Below, in pieces: positions 25,401 to 32,557 of a stretch of DNA of 64,000 bases. The stretch is from contig OW818690.1 in the NCBI GenBank assembly GCA_942493315.1, positions 2,232,001 through 2,296,000 on the forward strand, read 5' to 3'. Numbering within the stretch: position 1 is the stretch's first letter; every line of letters starts with the position of its first letter. The position numbers were made by a program, and so were the translations under genes. The notes beneath the pieces are model-generated. The model saw nothing but the letters and a program-made list of their open reading frames with translations, was not told the origin of the DNA and did no database searches. The stretch comes from UBA5429 sp942493315. GTDB lineage: Bacteria > Bacteroidota > Bacteroidia > Bacteroidales > WCHB1-69.

Positions 25401-26406
25401 CGGTGCTGTTATCTGTATTTGGCTGGCAAGGTGACCCATTTAAAATTGTGACGGGATCACAATAGGAACAATAAATATGAGCTAACCATCCGGATGAAAA
25501 TTGGGTGTTATCCGTTCTAAATTTGAATGTAAATGAGGTTCCGGATGCAGTGAATTGAAAAGGATAGGTAATATTTGTAAAATAGCCAATGAAAGGCGAC
25601 AGCGTGGAAGGTCCATCATATAGCCATAATGTATCACCTTCTCCTATTGATAATTCTAGAAAATCCAATACTAATCGGGTATTAGTTATGGTAGATGCTG
25701 TGATAGTTTGAGTTACATTAAGATTTCCCGCATAATTATTCATTCCTCCGGGATCTGAGTACAAAAAGTCACAATTTGAAATAGAAACTCCTGTCATTAT
25801 CGTAGGTGAACAAAAATGAATTTTTAAATTGTTTCTATTACTGGAAATAGTTCCGGTAGGAGGAGATGTTACAGATGGATTATTCGTGGAACTATTATAA
25901 TATAAAGTTTTATTTGGAGCTGATGTGAATTGAAATGGAGTTGGATTTTCAATAATTTGGGTATTATCATCTATCGCAACAACTAAATTTTGAGTTCCAT
26001 TGTATATAAATGGGATATCAAAAGGTATATAATTCCAAATTTCATTACCAATTGAAATTGATCCGGAAAAGACCTGTGTTAATGCGTTTTCTGGAATCCA
26101 GTTTGACCCGGATGAAAATGTGGATTGATCAGTTTGACTTAAATAAACCTTCAAAGTTCTTGAAATGGTATCCGATGAGGTTGAATAGAAAGATATTCCA
26201 CATATTACACCTGGCTGGGTTACTTCAGTAGCAGTATATATTTGTTGGGTATAAGAATAGTTTGTGATTGTATTTGTTGGAAATAATGTTGTACTGGAAT
26301 TTCCGGAACCAATGGTTATAATTTGAGCCATTACCGTAAGGTTTATTAAAAATAAAACCCCTAGCAAAACCATCCATCTCTTTCCGTGTAATCTATTAAT
26401 TTCCAA
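22459..26406 (-). CDS. Giant T9SS-secreted adhesin, third and shortest paralogue
   Basis: The 1315-residue protein repeats the plan of its neighbours with one HYR-like domain and about four SprB-type repeats, which accounts for its shorter length. The signal peptide ends VMAQ at about residue 28. CUB-like (FLYSDPGGMNNYAGN), Cys-rich (VDFACWGPFFAFSQ), Ig-like, PKD (RWNFGDGSTST) and gliding C-terminal (FIPNSFTPNGDGLNDIFIP) parts are all present. The start shown is TTG, because it supplies the basic n-region (MEINRLHGKRW); an ATG 11 codons later would leave the signal peptide without positive charge. A TATATTTG box lies 14 bases before the TTG. Confidence 0.88.
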   Translation of the reverse strand: MEINRLHGKRWMVLLGVLFLINLTVMAQIITIGSGNSSTTLFPTNTITNYSYTQQIYTATEVTQPGVICGISFYSTSSDTISRTLKVYLSQTDQSTFSSGSNWIPENALTQVFSGSISIGNEIWNYIPFDIPFIYNGTQNLVVAIDDNTQIIENPTPFQFTSAPNKTLYYNSSTNNPSVTSPPTGTISSNRNNLKIHFCSPTIMTGVSISNCDFLYSDPGGMNNYAGNLNVTQTITASTITNTRLVLDFLELSIGEGDTLWLYDGPSTLSPFIGYFTNITYPFQFTASGTSFTFKFRTDNTQFSSGWLAHIYCSYCDPVTILNGSPCQPNTDNSTGYAAIPFCTDYNPYGVTFPSATSGNGEVYIDAPLGCLSTAPRPAWYFMQINTPGNMLINIVQTSTTGSGIDVDFACWGPFFAFSQFDFLQRLCCGEYDLYAESGISHRPPNGIHTNNMGGYPVNNLIDCSYEMDNTEWCYIPNAQINQFYILLITNFNGGQGTISFNTVAPYTTATTDCSLLAQVSNNGPLCAGSTLQLICNNPQPNASYSWTGPNGFTSTLPNPIISNIAISNSGVYTLLMTVNNVVSQPASTTVIVNPNPDITLSSTTPEVCYGNSCTITASGGTSYIWNNGLGNGSSKLVTPNITTTYMVTGTQNGCTDTATFTISIVQKPVTQITNPNPTFCPNIGTIPISTSTTGGGGTYSYQWSGLGISNVNSSNTNITVNPDSCNTKYTVYVTATDQYGCFDKDTARYIVKDTIAPLIINYPFSIQTATGSFPNYTVPNFSALVFSNCIDNCFSNSQLSYSQIPEAGSTITNQTYVQVTVSDPCGNTKSIIIRLIMPLYGSITNIIHVNCNGENNGSATVNVNGGIPPYSIQWITSPVQNGTTATQLSEGNYHVNITDSLGNSTTTFFTINEPSALMLVSNITNNYCQSDGGSYQINVTGGTPQYSFLWNTGDTTISITDLISGHYTCTVTDHNGCTQTISDTVIANQGLFIDSISASRETCNQANGSIQLDVQNGTPPFTYYWENENETGIGLNNLESGYYYITVTDQNLCYDTVSVYVDLFDIQSTIEINKPSICGQNNGSLLLKIEGGSGNYNFNWYNIDDFIDRFAFNLPPGSYVVTIQDQECTDTIHFIIQEINKPIACFEFSNSAGVLINQSFLLQNCSQFASDYRWNFGDGSTSTYTNPSHLYGESGTKWITLIAHNEYDCIDSITRPIVVHEISSIFIPNSFTPNGDGLNDIFIPVCYFVHEKGFSMKIFNRWGQEIFTSYLKDEGWNGKIGTIDAPQGSYSYIIIYENIFGQLFRKTGVIQLLR

Positions 26407-26420
26407 TGCAAAAATTTTTG

Positions 26421-26428
26421 CAAATATA
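26421..26428 (-). promoter_or_regulatory. -7 box (TATATTTG) for the third adhesin gene
   Basis: The minus strand reads TATATTTG 14 bases before the TTG start at 26406. The transcript leader would be very short. Confidence 0.65.
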
Positions 26429-26456
26429 TAATAAATTTTAAATAAAGGATTTTTTT

Positions 26457-27377
26457 TTATGAAATAAAATTATTTTTTTTCTTACTCCGTGTTACAATAT
26501 AAACCCCTACAAAAATCAAGACAGCTGCTGCCATTTTTTCAACGTTAAATGTTCCTAAACCCCACATTATGGATAAAATAGTCATGATAATCGGCTGAAT
26601 GTACACATACATGCTTACAATTGTTGGGCGAATCCTTTTTTGAGCAAAAGAGATGAGCAAATAACCTATGAATGTTGCTGCAATTATGATATAACTTAGA
26701 TAAAGTATAAAGTCAAGAAATGGTTTATGTTCAGTAAAAGTGATATTCCTGATATTCTCAAATTCATGATAATAAAAGGGTGTTAATACAATGGATGAAA
26801 ATAAAAACATCCATTTCATTATCGTTATGGGATTATATTTTTTTATGATATTCATGAAAAGTGTTAAATATAAAGCAAATGCAACTCCACTGGCAATCAC
26901 TAAAATATCCCCAACATAAGAGTGAGTGTTGACTGAATTTTGAGAACCAAATTCTGAAAAAATCAAAATTAATGCACCAGCCATACCTACTAATACACCT
27001 AACAATTTTTTAAATGTAAATGGTTCTTTAAGAATAAAAGTTGCTAATAACAATGTATATACAGGGCCTAAAGTCTGCAACAATCCGCAATGAATCGGAG
27101 TAGTTCTGGCTAATCCTGCCATATACAATCCCTGATTGAATATCACTCCGACAAATGCAGCAATAATTAAAATTCCGATCTCTTTTTTGGATAATTTCTC
27201 TCTTGGAATAAATAATGATGCTGCCCAAAACAAAATGGCTCCTCCTATGGATCGTAAAAGTAAAAGGCTTGAATAAGATAAATAACTGTTAAATAGTAAT
27301 TTAGAAAATGGTGCACTAAATCCGAATATAATATTGGCACTGATTAATGCAATATGTCCTTTGACAGATTCTTTCAT
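26457..27377 (-). CDS. EamA/DMT-family transporter
   Basis: The product has about ten membrane helices in two EamA repeats, typified by LLLLRSIGGAILFWAASLF and GLYMAGLARTTPIHCGLLQTLGPVYTLLLATFILKEPFTFKKLLGVLVGMAG in the first half and a matching QPIIMTILSIMWGLGTF segment in the second. The family exports or imports metabolites such as amino acids; the substrate here is unknown. A longer frame opens at 27419, but a perfect TATCTTTG box lies at 27397-27404 inside it. Transcription starting about 6 bases later excludes those codons, so I use the ATG at 27377 (MKESVKGHI). Confidence 0.85.
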   Translation of the reverse strand: MKESVKGHIALISANIIFGFSAPFSKLLFNSYLSYSSLLLLRSIGGAILFWAASLFIPREKLSKKEIGILIIAAFVGVIFNQGLYMAGLARTTPIHCGLLQTLGPVYTLLLATFILKEPFTFKKLLGVLVGMAGALILIFSEFGSQNSVNTHSYVGDILVIASGVAFALYLTLFMNIIKKYNPITIMKWMFLFSSIVLTPFYYHEFENIRNITFTEHKPFLDFILYLSYIIIAATFIGYLLISFAQKRIRPTIVSMYVYIQPIIMTILSIMWGLGTFNVEKMAAAVLIFVGVYIVTRSKKKNNFIS

Positions 27378-27396
27378 AAAGTTAAGTTTCATGCTG

Positions 27397-27404
27397 CAAA
27401 GATA
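27397..27404 (-). promoter_or_regulatory. -7 box (TATCTTTG) for the EamA transporter
   Basis: Exact TAnnTTTG on the minus strand. It overlaps the upstream extension of the transporter frame and so fixes the start to 27377 or later. It is back to back with the box at 27434. Confidence 0.75.
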
Positions 27405-27433
27405 CCGAAACTCTTCCATACTTAAAAAAGTTG

Positions 27434-27441
27434 TATCTTTG
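27434..27441 (+). promoter_or_regulatory. -7 box (TATCTTTG) for the DUF4199 gene
   Basis: Exact TAnnTTTG, 44 bases before the ATG at 27486, divergent from the transporter promoter 30 bases away. Confidence 0.75.
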
Positions 27442-27485
27442 TACCTTAAATATTATGTTGTTAAATTAAAGAAAAAGAGTACGTT

Positions 27486-28358
27486 ATGAAAAAACAAATG
27501 ACAATAATTCTCAAATGGGGGCTCATTTTAGGTGTTGCATTATCCATCATTCAAATGGCAAGAAAATTTGCCGATGGATTTGATTTTTACTCTTTTGGTC
27601 CTATTCTGGATCTCTTAAATGTTTTACTTTTTATTGTTATAATATATGTCGGAACGAAAGAGATTAAAGAGACGTTATATGATGGCATTATCTCTTTTTC
27701 TAAAGCATTTATTAAAGGTGTTGCTATTGTTTTTACTGCATTTATTATAGTTTTTATTTATCTTAATTTCCATTATGGTGTGTTTTTTAAAGGCCAAATG
27801 GAATTTGTAAATAATAAAAGATTAGAAAGAATGGAGGAGAGAATTAAACAAGATACTATTCAAAAATTAGAGTTGGATTCCATGTTGAAAATCCAAAAAC
27901 AAGTCGTTAAAAAACAAGAACAGGTGGTTTATAATCATGCTGAAATTGACTCTCTGAACAGAATTGTTATTTCAGAAAGAGTGGACTCAATTTTCTCTTA
28001 TTATGTCTATTTTATGAAAAATCAAAAATTGAATGATGACCATTTTAAATTGGGTAATTTTGATTCTTATTCCAGATTAACCATTAATGATATCTCTAGA
28101 AAATTTATAGCTAAATTACCTAAAAGTGACACTACTGTTACCTATTTAAGTACCATTATTCTTAATGGGTCTGCCCAATTTAATGAAATTTCCGTCGTTA
28201 AATCAAGGTTTGAAAAGGATAAATCTAAAATTCAACTTTATACCAACAGTTTTTCAATGGCTGCTTATTTCTCATCTCAAGTTCTCATTTTTGGAATTCT
28301 TTTTTCCATTTTTGTTGCTATGTATTTATTTAGAAGAAAACCATCAAACAATAAATAA
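27486..28358 (+). CDS. DUF4199-type membrane protein
   Basis: The 290-residue protein has helices near residues 10-27, 40-58 and 74-95, a long charged middle (MEERIKQDTIQKLELDSMLKI) that is probably a coiled or helical periplasmic or cytoplasmic stalk, and a last helix near 262-283 followed by RRKPSNNK. The arrangement, with GTKEIKETLYDGIISFSKAFIKG after the second helix, fits the Bacteroidota DUF4199 family of unknown function. The next gene starts 1 base after its stop, so the two are co-translated or nearly so. Confidence 0.7.
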   Translation: MKKQMTIILKWGLILGVALSIIQMARKFADGFDFYSFGPILDLLNVLLFIVIIYVGTKEIKETLYDGIISFSKAFIKGVAIVFTAFIIVFIYLNFHYGVFFKGQMEFVNNKRLERMEERIKQDTIQKLELDSMLKIQKQVVKKQEQVVYNHAEIDSLNRIVISERVDSIFSYYVYFMKNQKLNDDHFKLGNFDSYSRLTINDISRKFIAKLPKSDTTVTYLSTIILNGSAQFNEISVVKSRFEKDKSKIQLYTNSFSMAAYFSSQVLIFGILFSIFVAMYLFRRKPSNNK

Positions 28359-28359
28359 T

Positions 28360-29730
28360 ATGATTAAAAGAACTTTACACATTTTTACTATCTTTTTGAT
28401 TTTTAATGTGACCTTAAATGCAGGTCCTATTCAAAGAGATTCTATCGATTATTCAACCATAACAACATCGGCTATGTTGATACCTGCCGAAGAATGGAGT
28501 TTGAAATGGGGTGGGTTTACATCCACAGATATTTTCTGGGATACCAGAAAACCGGTGGAAGCCCGGGATGGTGGGATTTTTCTCTATCCTTCCGAACCAT
28601 TTTTAGATCCTTATGGTGTTGATTTAAATGACAGAACATCTTTTAATTTCATTACAATGAATACCCGATTAACTTTGAAATTTACTGCTCCAAAAGCCTT
28701 AGGAGCCCAAATTTCCGGTATGATTGAAGGATGGTTTATGGGAGTATCTAATGATGATTTGAATGGATTTGCATTAAGACACTCTTTTATTAAAATGGAT
28801 TGGCCTAAAACCCACTTGTTGATTGGACAAACCTGGCATCCCATGTTTACAGAACGGATGTTTGCACAAACCGTTTCAGGTAGTGCCGGTGCCCCTTTTC
28901 AACCTTTCTCCCGTGCTCCTCAAGTGAGATTGACGCAACAATTTTGTAAATATTCCCATTTGATGCTGTATGCTAATACCCAAAGGGATATGTTATCCGT
29001 CGGAATGAATGGTGCTAAATCTTCTCAGTATATTCGTAATAGTGCTATTCCTGAATTAGGGGCACAATATATTTTAGATTACTCTAAAAGTGTGGATAAT
29101 CAAATCAAAAATGAGTTCTATTTTGGTGTTGGCGTTGATTATAAAAAAATTGTTCCTAGAATTAAAACAGATATTAATATTGCAACTAATAAATCATTAC
29201 ACTCATTTACCGGTTTAATTTTCGCTCATTATGCCCATTATGTAAGTAATTCTTTTAATTTTGGATTCAAATTCAAATCCACATTATCTCAAAATACAAA
29301 TGAGTTTTTGATGATGGGAGGATATGCCGTTAAAGAATATATGCCGAATGATAATATTAATTATGCAGTCGATTTTGACTACACGAACATCAATGTGTCC
29401 TCTACATGGTTTGATATGTATCTTAATTACAATAAATTTCAGTTTGGATTTTTAACCGGATATGCTCAAAATCTGGGTTCTAAAGATTTGATTCAGGATC
29501 CTAATGATTCAAGAGCTTATTTTGGAACTTTATACAATGCAGCGTATATTTTTAGATTGAGTCCTAGAGTAAAGTATAAAGTTAGCAATTTGCAATTTTG
29601 TTTTGAACCGGAATTTACTCAGGTTTTGTATGGTTCATTACTCAATCAACATGGAGTTGTGGATCAAACACAACCCACTTTTAAAGCAAACAATATAAGA
29701 TTTTTATTTACAACAATTCTATTTTTCTAA
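28360..29730 (+). CDS. Secreted or outer-membrane beta-barrel protein of unknown function
   Basis: The product is 456 residues from the ATG at 28360. It has a signal peptide (MIKRTLHIFTIFLIFNVTLNA) and a body of alternating, aromatic-rich strands (LRHSFIKMDWPKTHLLIGQTW, FYFGVGVDYKK, FGFKFKSTLSQN) ending in NNIRFLFTTILFF, a terminal phenylalanine as seen in outer-membrane barrels. I read it as a porin-like or DcaP-like barrel without naming a substrate. The frame is open further upstream, but that part overlaps the DUF4199 gene, and the signal peptide fixes the start. It ends 3 bases before a convergent gene. Confidence 0.65.
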   Translation: MIKRTLHIFTIFLIFNVTLNAGPIQRDSIDYSTITTSAMLIPAEEWSLKWGGFTSTDIFWDTRKPVEARDGGIFLYPSEPFLDPYGVDLNDRTSFNFITMNTRLTLKFTAPKALGAQISGMIEGWFMGVSNDDLNGFALRHSFIKMDWPKTHLLIGQTWHPMFTERMFAQTVSGSAGAPFQPFSRAPQVRLTQQFCKYSHLMLYANTQRDMLSVGMNGAKSSQYIRNSAIPELGAQYILDYSKSVDNQIKNEFYFGVGVDYKKIVPRIKTDINIATNKSLHSFTGLIFAHYAHYVSNSFNFGFKFKSTLSQNTNEFLMMGGYAVKEYMPNDNINYAVDFDYTNINVSSTWFDMYLNYNKFQFGFLTGYAQNLGSKDLIQDPNDSRAYFGTLYNAAYIFRLSPRVKYKVSNLQFCFEPEFTQVLYGSLLNQHGVVDQTQPTFKANNIRFLFTTILFF

Positions 29731-29733
29731 AAT

Positions 29734-31209
29734 TTAGAATTTGATAAAGAAATTTATGCTAATTAGTTGATTTACAGGCTGGGTATATGAATAAGTGATC
29801 AATTTGAGATCATTGTAAATTTTCATTTTATGCTTATCTTTGATGAAGTATTTTTCCCATTTATGAGAAGTGGATGTGGATAAGAAAAACTCATAAGTGA
29901 ATTCAGAAGGAAGATTGCTTTTAGCAAATCTGTAATAAGGACTACTTTCCATATTGTTATTCGGTATCACTTTTAAGTAATACACCAACGCTTCTTTGTT
30001 TGAAGAAAAAATATAATAGTCCTTATATTTAATAAAATAAGCCAATAGTTCAGATTTATATCTGTTATTAATGAGTGGGTAAATAGAGGAGAGATTGGTA
30101 GCCACAATCGAATAAATATTTTTACTATTCAATGAATCAGGATTCATGAAAGAGGAAACATTTGTTTTATTAGTATCAATTTGAAAAGCAACATAATAAT
30201 AGGAAATAGAATCTAAACTAGTGGAAAAATAAGTCGTTTTTAAAGGTAAAATTTTATTGTAGTTGTCTAAAGTTTGTGAATATACCCTCAAGTTTTGAAA
30301 TCCCTTATTAAATTCAACAGGATTTGGGGTGTTTAAAGTAGCATAAAATGTAGTATTGAAAGGTAAAATCGAACCAAATAAGTTTTGTTGACTAGTTTGT
30401 TTATCGAAAGCTCGTTGAAAATCCTCTTCCACAACAGAATAGCCCATCATGGAGATCTCATTTTCATTAAATCTGATTTGATAAGCAGACCAAAGAGGTG
30501 TTTTTGCTATTTGAGCAACAAAAGTATGGTATTCAGGCTTGATAAATTGATGTAATCCGGTAAAAAAGGTGCCATTATTGACAATCAACCAATTCTGTTT
30601 TTGATTTTTGGAAACCATTTCAAAAATCTTCTTAAAATTTTGATGTTCCAATAAATTTTTCGTGCTTTCTAATTGAGCAATTGATTTTTTTAGTAATTCA
30701 ATATTCTCTGAAATTGTGAATAATCCACTATGATAAGTGAAATTGAATTTTTTGTAATGAGTACCGAAATAAAAGATTTTATTATCGTTAAAACTGATAA
30801 AATTTCGAGGATCAATCTTTAAATTTTTAATCAGTTGATCAAATTGAGATTCCTTGATTTTGCAAGTATATAATATGGCATACTGATCACCATTTATGTG
30901 CCCTGAAATGATAAATTCATTTTTTACAACCTGCAATTGTTCCATAAAGAATTCAAAACCGGGTAACGATTTTAAATCCATAATTTCGTTTAAATAGGGT
31001 AGAAGTGGCGTAATATCCTGAACAAATGTTCGGTTATCATTCACTTGAAAAATAAAAGAAGCATCGGTAGGAACTGTTTCAATGAGCTGGGCATTGGTTT
31101 GCCTAAAATAACTATTGTAAAAAAAGAGCCCGATTGAGATACAAATGATAACGGTAATCGTTCCAATTATAGCCCAATTTTTAATAACCGATGAATTTTT
31201 ATTTTTCAT
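29734..31209 (-). CDS. Membrane-anchored protein of unknown function
   Basis: The 491-residue protein has one N-terminal membrane helix (WAIIGTITVIICISIGLFFY, about 12-31) and a large exported domain beginning ETVPTDASFIFQVNDNRTF. That pattern recalls DUF3352-like proteins that begin just after a helix with PxDAxxFxxV, but I cannot confirm the family. It is the last gene of a four-gene minus-strand unit and starts 4 bases after the DUF5606 gene ends. Confidence 0.6.
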   Translation of the reverse strand: MKNKNSSVIKNWAIIGTITVIICISIGLFFYNSYFRQTNAQLIETVPTDASFIFQVNDNRTFVQDITPLLPYLNEIMDLKSLPGFEFFMEQLQVVKNEFIISGHINGDQYAILYTCKIKESQFDQLIKNLKIDPRNFISFNDNKIFYFGTHYKKFNFTYHSGLFTISENIELLKKSIAQLESTKNLLEHQNFKKIFEMVSKNQKQNWLIVNNGTFFTGLHQFIKPEYHTFVAQIAKTPLWSAYQIRFNENEISMMGYSVVEEDFQRAFDKQTSQQNLFGSILPFNTTFYATLNTPNPVEFNKGFQNLRVYSQTLDNYNKILPLKTTYFSTSLDSISYYYVAFQIDTNKTNVSSFMNPDSLNSKNIYSIVATNLSSIYPLINNRYKSELLAYFIKYKDYYIFSSNKEALVYYLKVIPNNNMESSPYYRFAKSNLPSEFTYEFFLSTSTSHKWEKYFIKDKHKMKIYNDLKLITYSYTQPVNQLISINFFIKF

Positions 31210-31213
31210 ATAT

Positions 31214-31663
31214 TTAACTATTTTCTAATTCGGTTTTTGGTTCACCTTGTTCTTGCTCTTGATTTTCAGTCTTTTCCTCTTCAAGATCTATAAGATTATG
31301 TTTTACCAAAATATTATACCATACAATCACTTTTTTGATATTCGAAACATATACTCGCTCTTTGTCATAATTTGGTAAAACTTCCTCAAAATATTTTTTT
31401 AATTTAGTGTTATCATTTACAATAGAAGTGATTTCAGCACCATTCTCTTTTTGAAAAATCATTTGAAATACTTTAGTGAGTAGGATATCTTCATCTTCGG
31501 TAAATATTGAAATATTGTCCAATGTCGCGATTCCGTCGTGAGAAAAAGCAGGTACTCTTTTTCCATCTTCTAATGATTCAACTATAAAATTGTTTTTCCC
31601 TTGTGTGATGAGTTTGTAAAGTCCGTTTTTTCCGCTAATAGACATGATTTTACTTAAATCCAT
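31214..31663 (-). CDS. DUF5606-family protein
   Basis: The 149-residue protein begins MDLSKIMSISGKNGLYKLITQGKN, with KRVPAFSHDGIATLDNISIFTED and VLPNYDKERVYVSNIKKVIVWYNILVKHNLI further on, matching a small conserved Bacteroidota family of unknown function. The C-terminus is an acidic, Gln/Glu-rich tail typical of the family. It is soluble and probably cytoplasmic. It lies 18 bases after the lipoprotein gene and 4 bases before the membrane-anchored protein. Confidence 0.8.
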   Translation of the reverse strand: MDLSKIMSISGKNGLYKLITQGKNNFIVESLEDGKRVPAFSHDGIATLDNISIFTEDEDILLTKVFQMIFQKENGAEITSIVNDNTKLKKYFEEVLPNYDKERVYVSNIKKVIVWYNILVKHNLIDLEEEKTENQEQEQGEPKTELENS

Positions 31664-31681
31664 AAATAGTTTTTTTAAATG

Positions 31682-32557
31682 TTAATAATAGGTGATTTCT
31701 CTTTTTCTAAAAAATAAAGTGTCGTTATTGGAAAGCTGAATTTCGAAATTCCAGTTTCCTTTTGGATCATGTTGTGAATAATTTTTGGTATCCTTTAATC
31801 CATGTTCTAAATTTTCATATAAAATTTTTTGAACTCTCCCTTTTTGATCGTACTGTGTATAAGTAAATTCGATTAAAGAATTGAATTTATTGAAAACTTT
31901 TTTATTCACTTCATCCCCATAGTTATCGTATTCATAAGCAATATATTTAAAAAGTTTACCATAAGGGTCATACTCATTGTTTTTCATGAGTAATCCATTC
32001 GCATTGTAAGATAAAATATTTTTAATAGTGATATCCTGTTTCACTTTATTCATTTCAATAATGCTTCCAATTCCATCAGTTTTATATTGAATAGTGTAAT
32101 AAAGTGTATCTTGAATATAATACTCCTCAGATGAGATATAACCGTTAATATCATATTTGAATAGGCAACTTGAATTTCTATTGTTTAGATATTCAGACTC
32201 TTTCCAACTTATTTCTTTTCCTTCATCGTTATATTTTACCTCTCTTTTTCTAATGGTGTCATTATTGGAATTTAAAATAACAAGCTTTAATAACGATCCA
32301 TCTGCGCTGAAATGTTGATAAACAGTACTCACCAAATGTTGGTTATCTAAAGAGTCTTTGGAATGTGTATTATAAGATTTTGTTTTAATAATTTTTATTT
32401 TCCCAAATAGATTGGCTCTTTCCAATTGCGTTTTTTGAGCATCAGGAATAATTACAATTTCTAATTTCTTTTTATCTTTACAACCCGTTAGTGTGAACGT
32501 CATAACCGAAATTATGAGGATTACGAATGAGAAAAATAACTTTTTTTTGATGTTCAT
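31682..32557 (-). CDS. Lipoprotein with YD-like repeats
   Basis: The 291-residue product has a type II signal peptide with lipobox LTGC (Cys26), so it is membrane-anchored by lipid. The rest is a run of strand-turn units such as YNDEGKEISWKE, YDINGYISSEEYY, YNANGLLMKNNEYDPYGKLFKYIAYEYDNYGDEVNKKVF and YDQKGRVQKILYE, similar to YD/RHS or MORN-like repeats in other Bacteroidota lipoproteins. Its ATG overlaps the hutU stop as ATGA, so translation is probably coupled. The function is unknown. Confidence 0.75.
   Translation of the reverse strand: MNIKKKLFFSFVILIISVMTFTLTGCKDKKKLEIVIIPDAQKTQLERANLFGKIKIIKTKSYNTHSKDSLDNQHLVSTVYQHFSADGSLLKLVILNSNNDTIRKREVKYNDEGKEISWKESEYLNNRNSSCLFKYDINGYISSEEYYIQDTLYYTIQYKTDGIGSIIEMNKVKQDITIKNILSYNANGLLMKNNEYDPYGKLFKYIAYEYDNYGDEVNKKVFNKFNSLIEFTYTQYDQKGRVQKILYENLEHGLKDTKNYSQHDPKGNWNFEIQLSNNDTLFFRKREITYY

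Noticed and set aside
28165..28359. Upstream extension of the outer-membrane barrel gene
   Set aside because: It overlaps the end of the DUF4199 gene in another frame, and a clear signal peptide starts at 28360.
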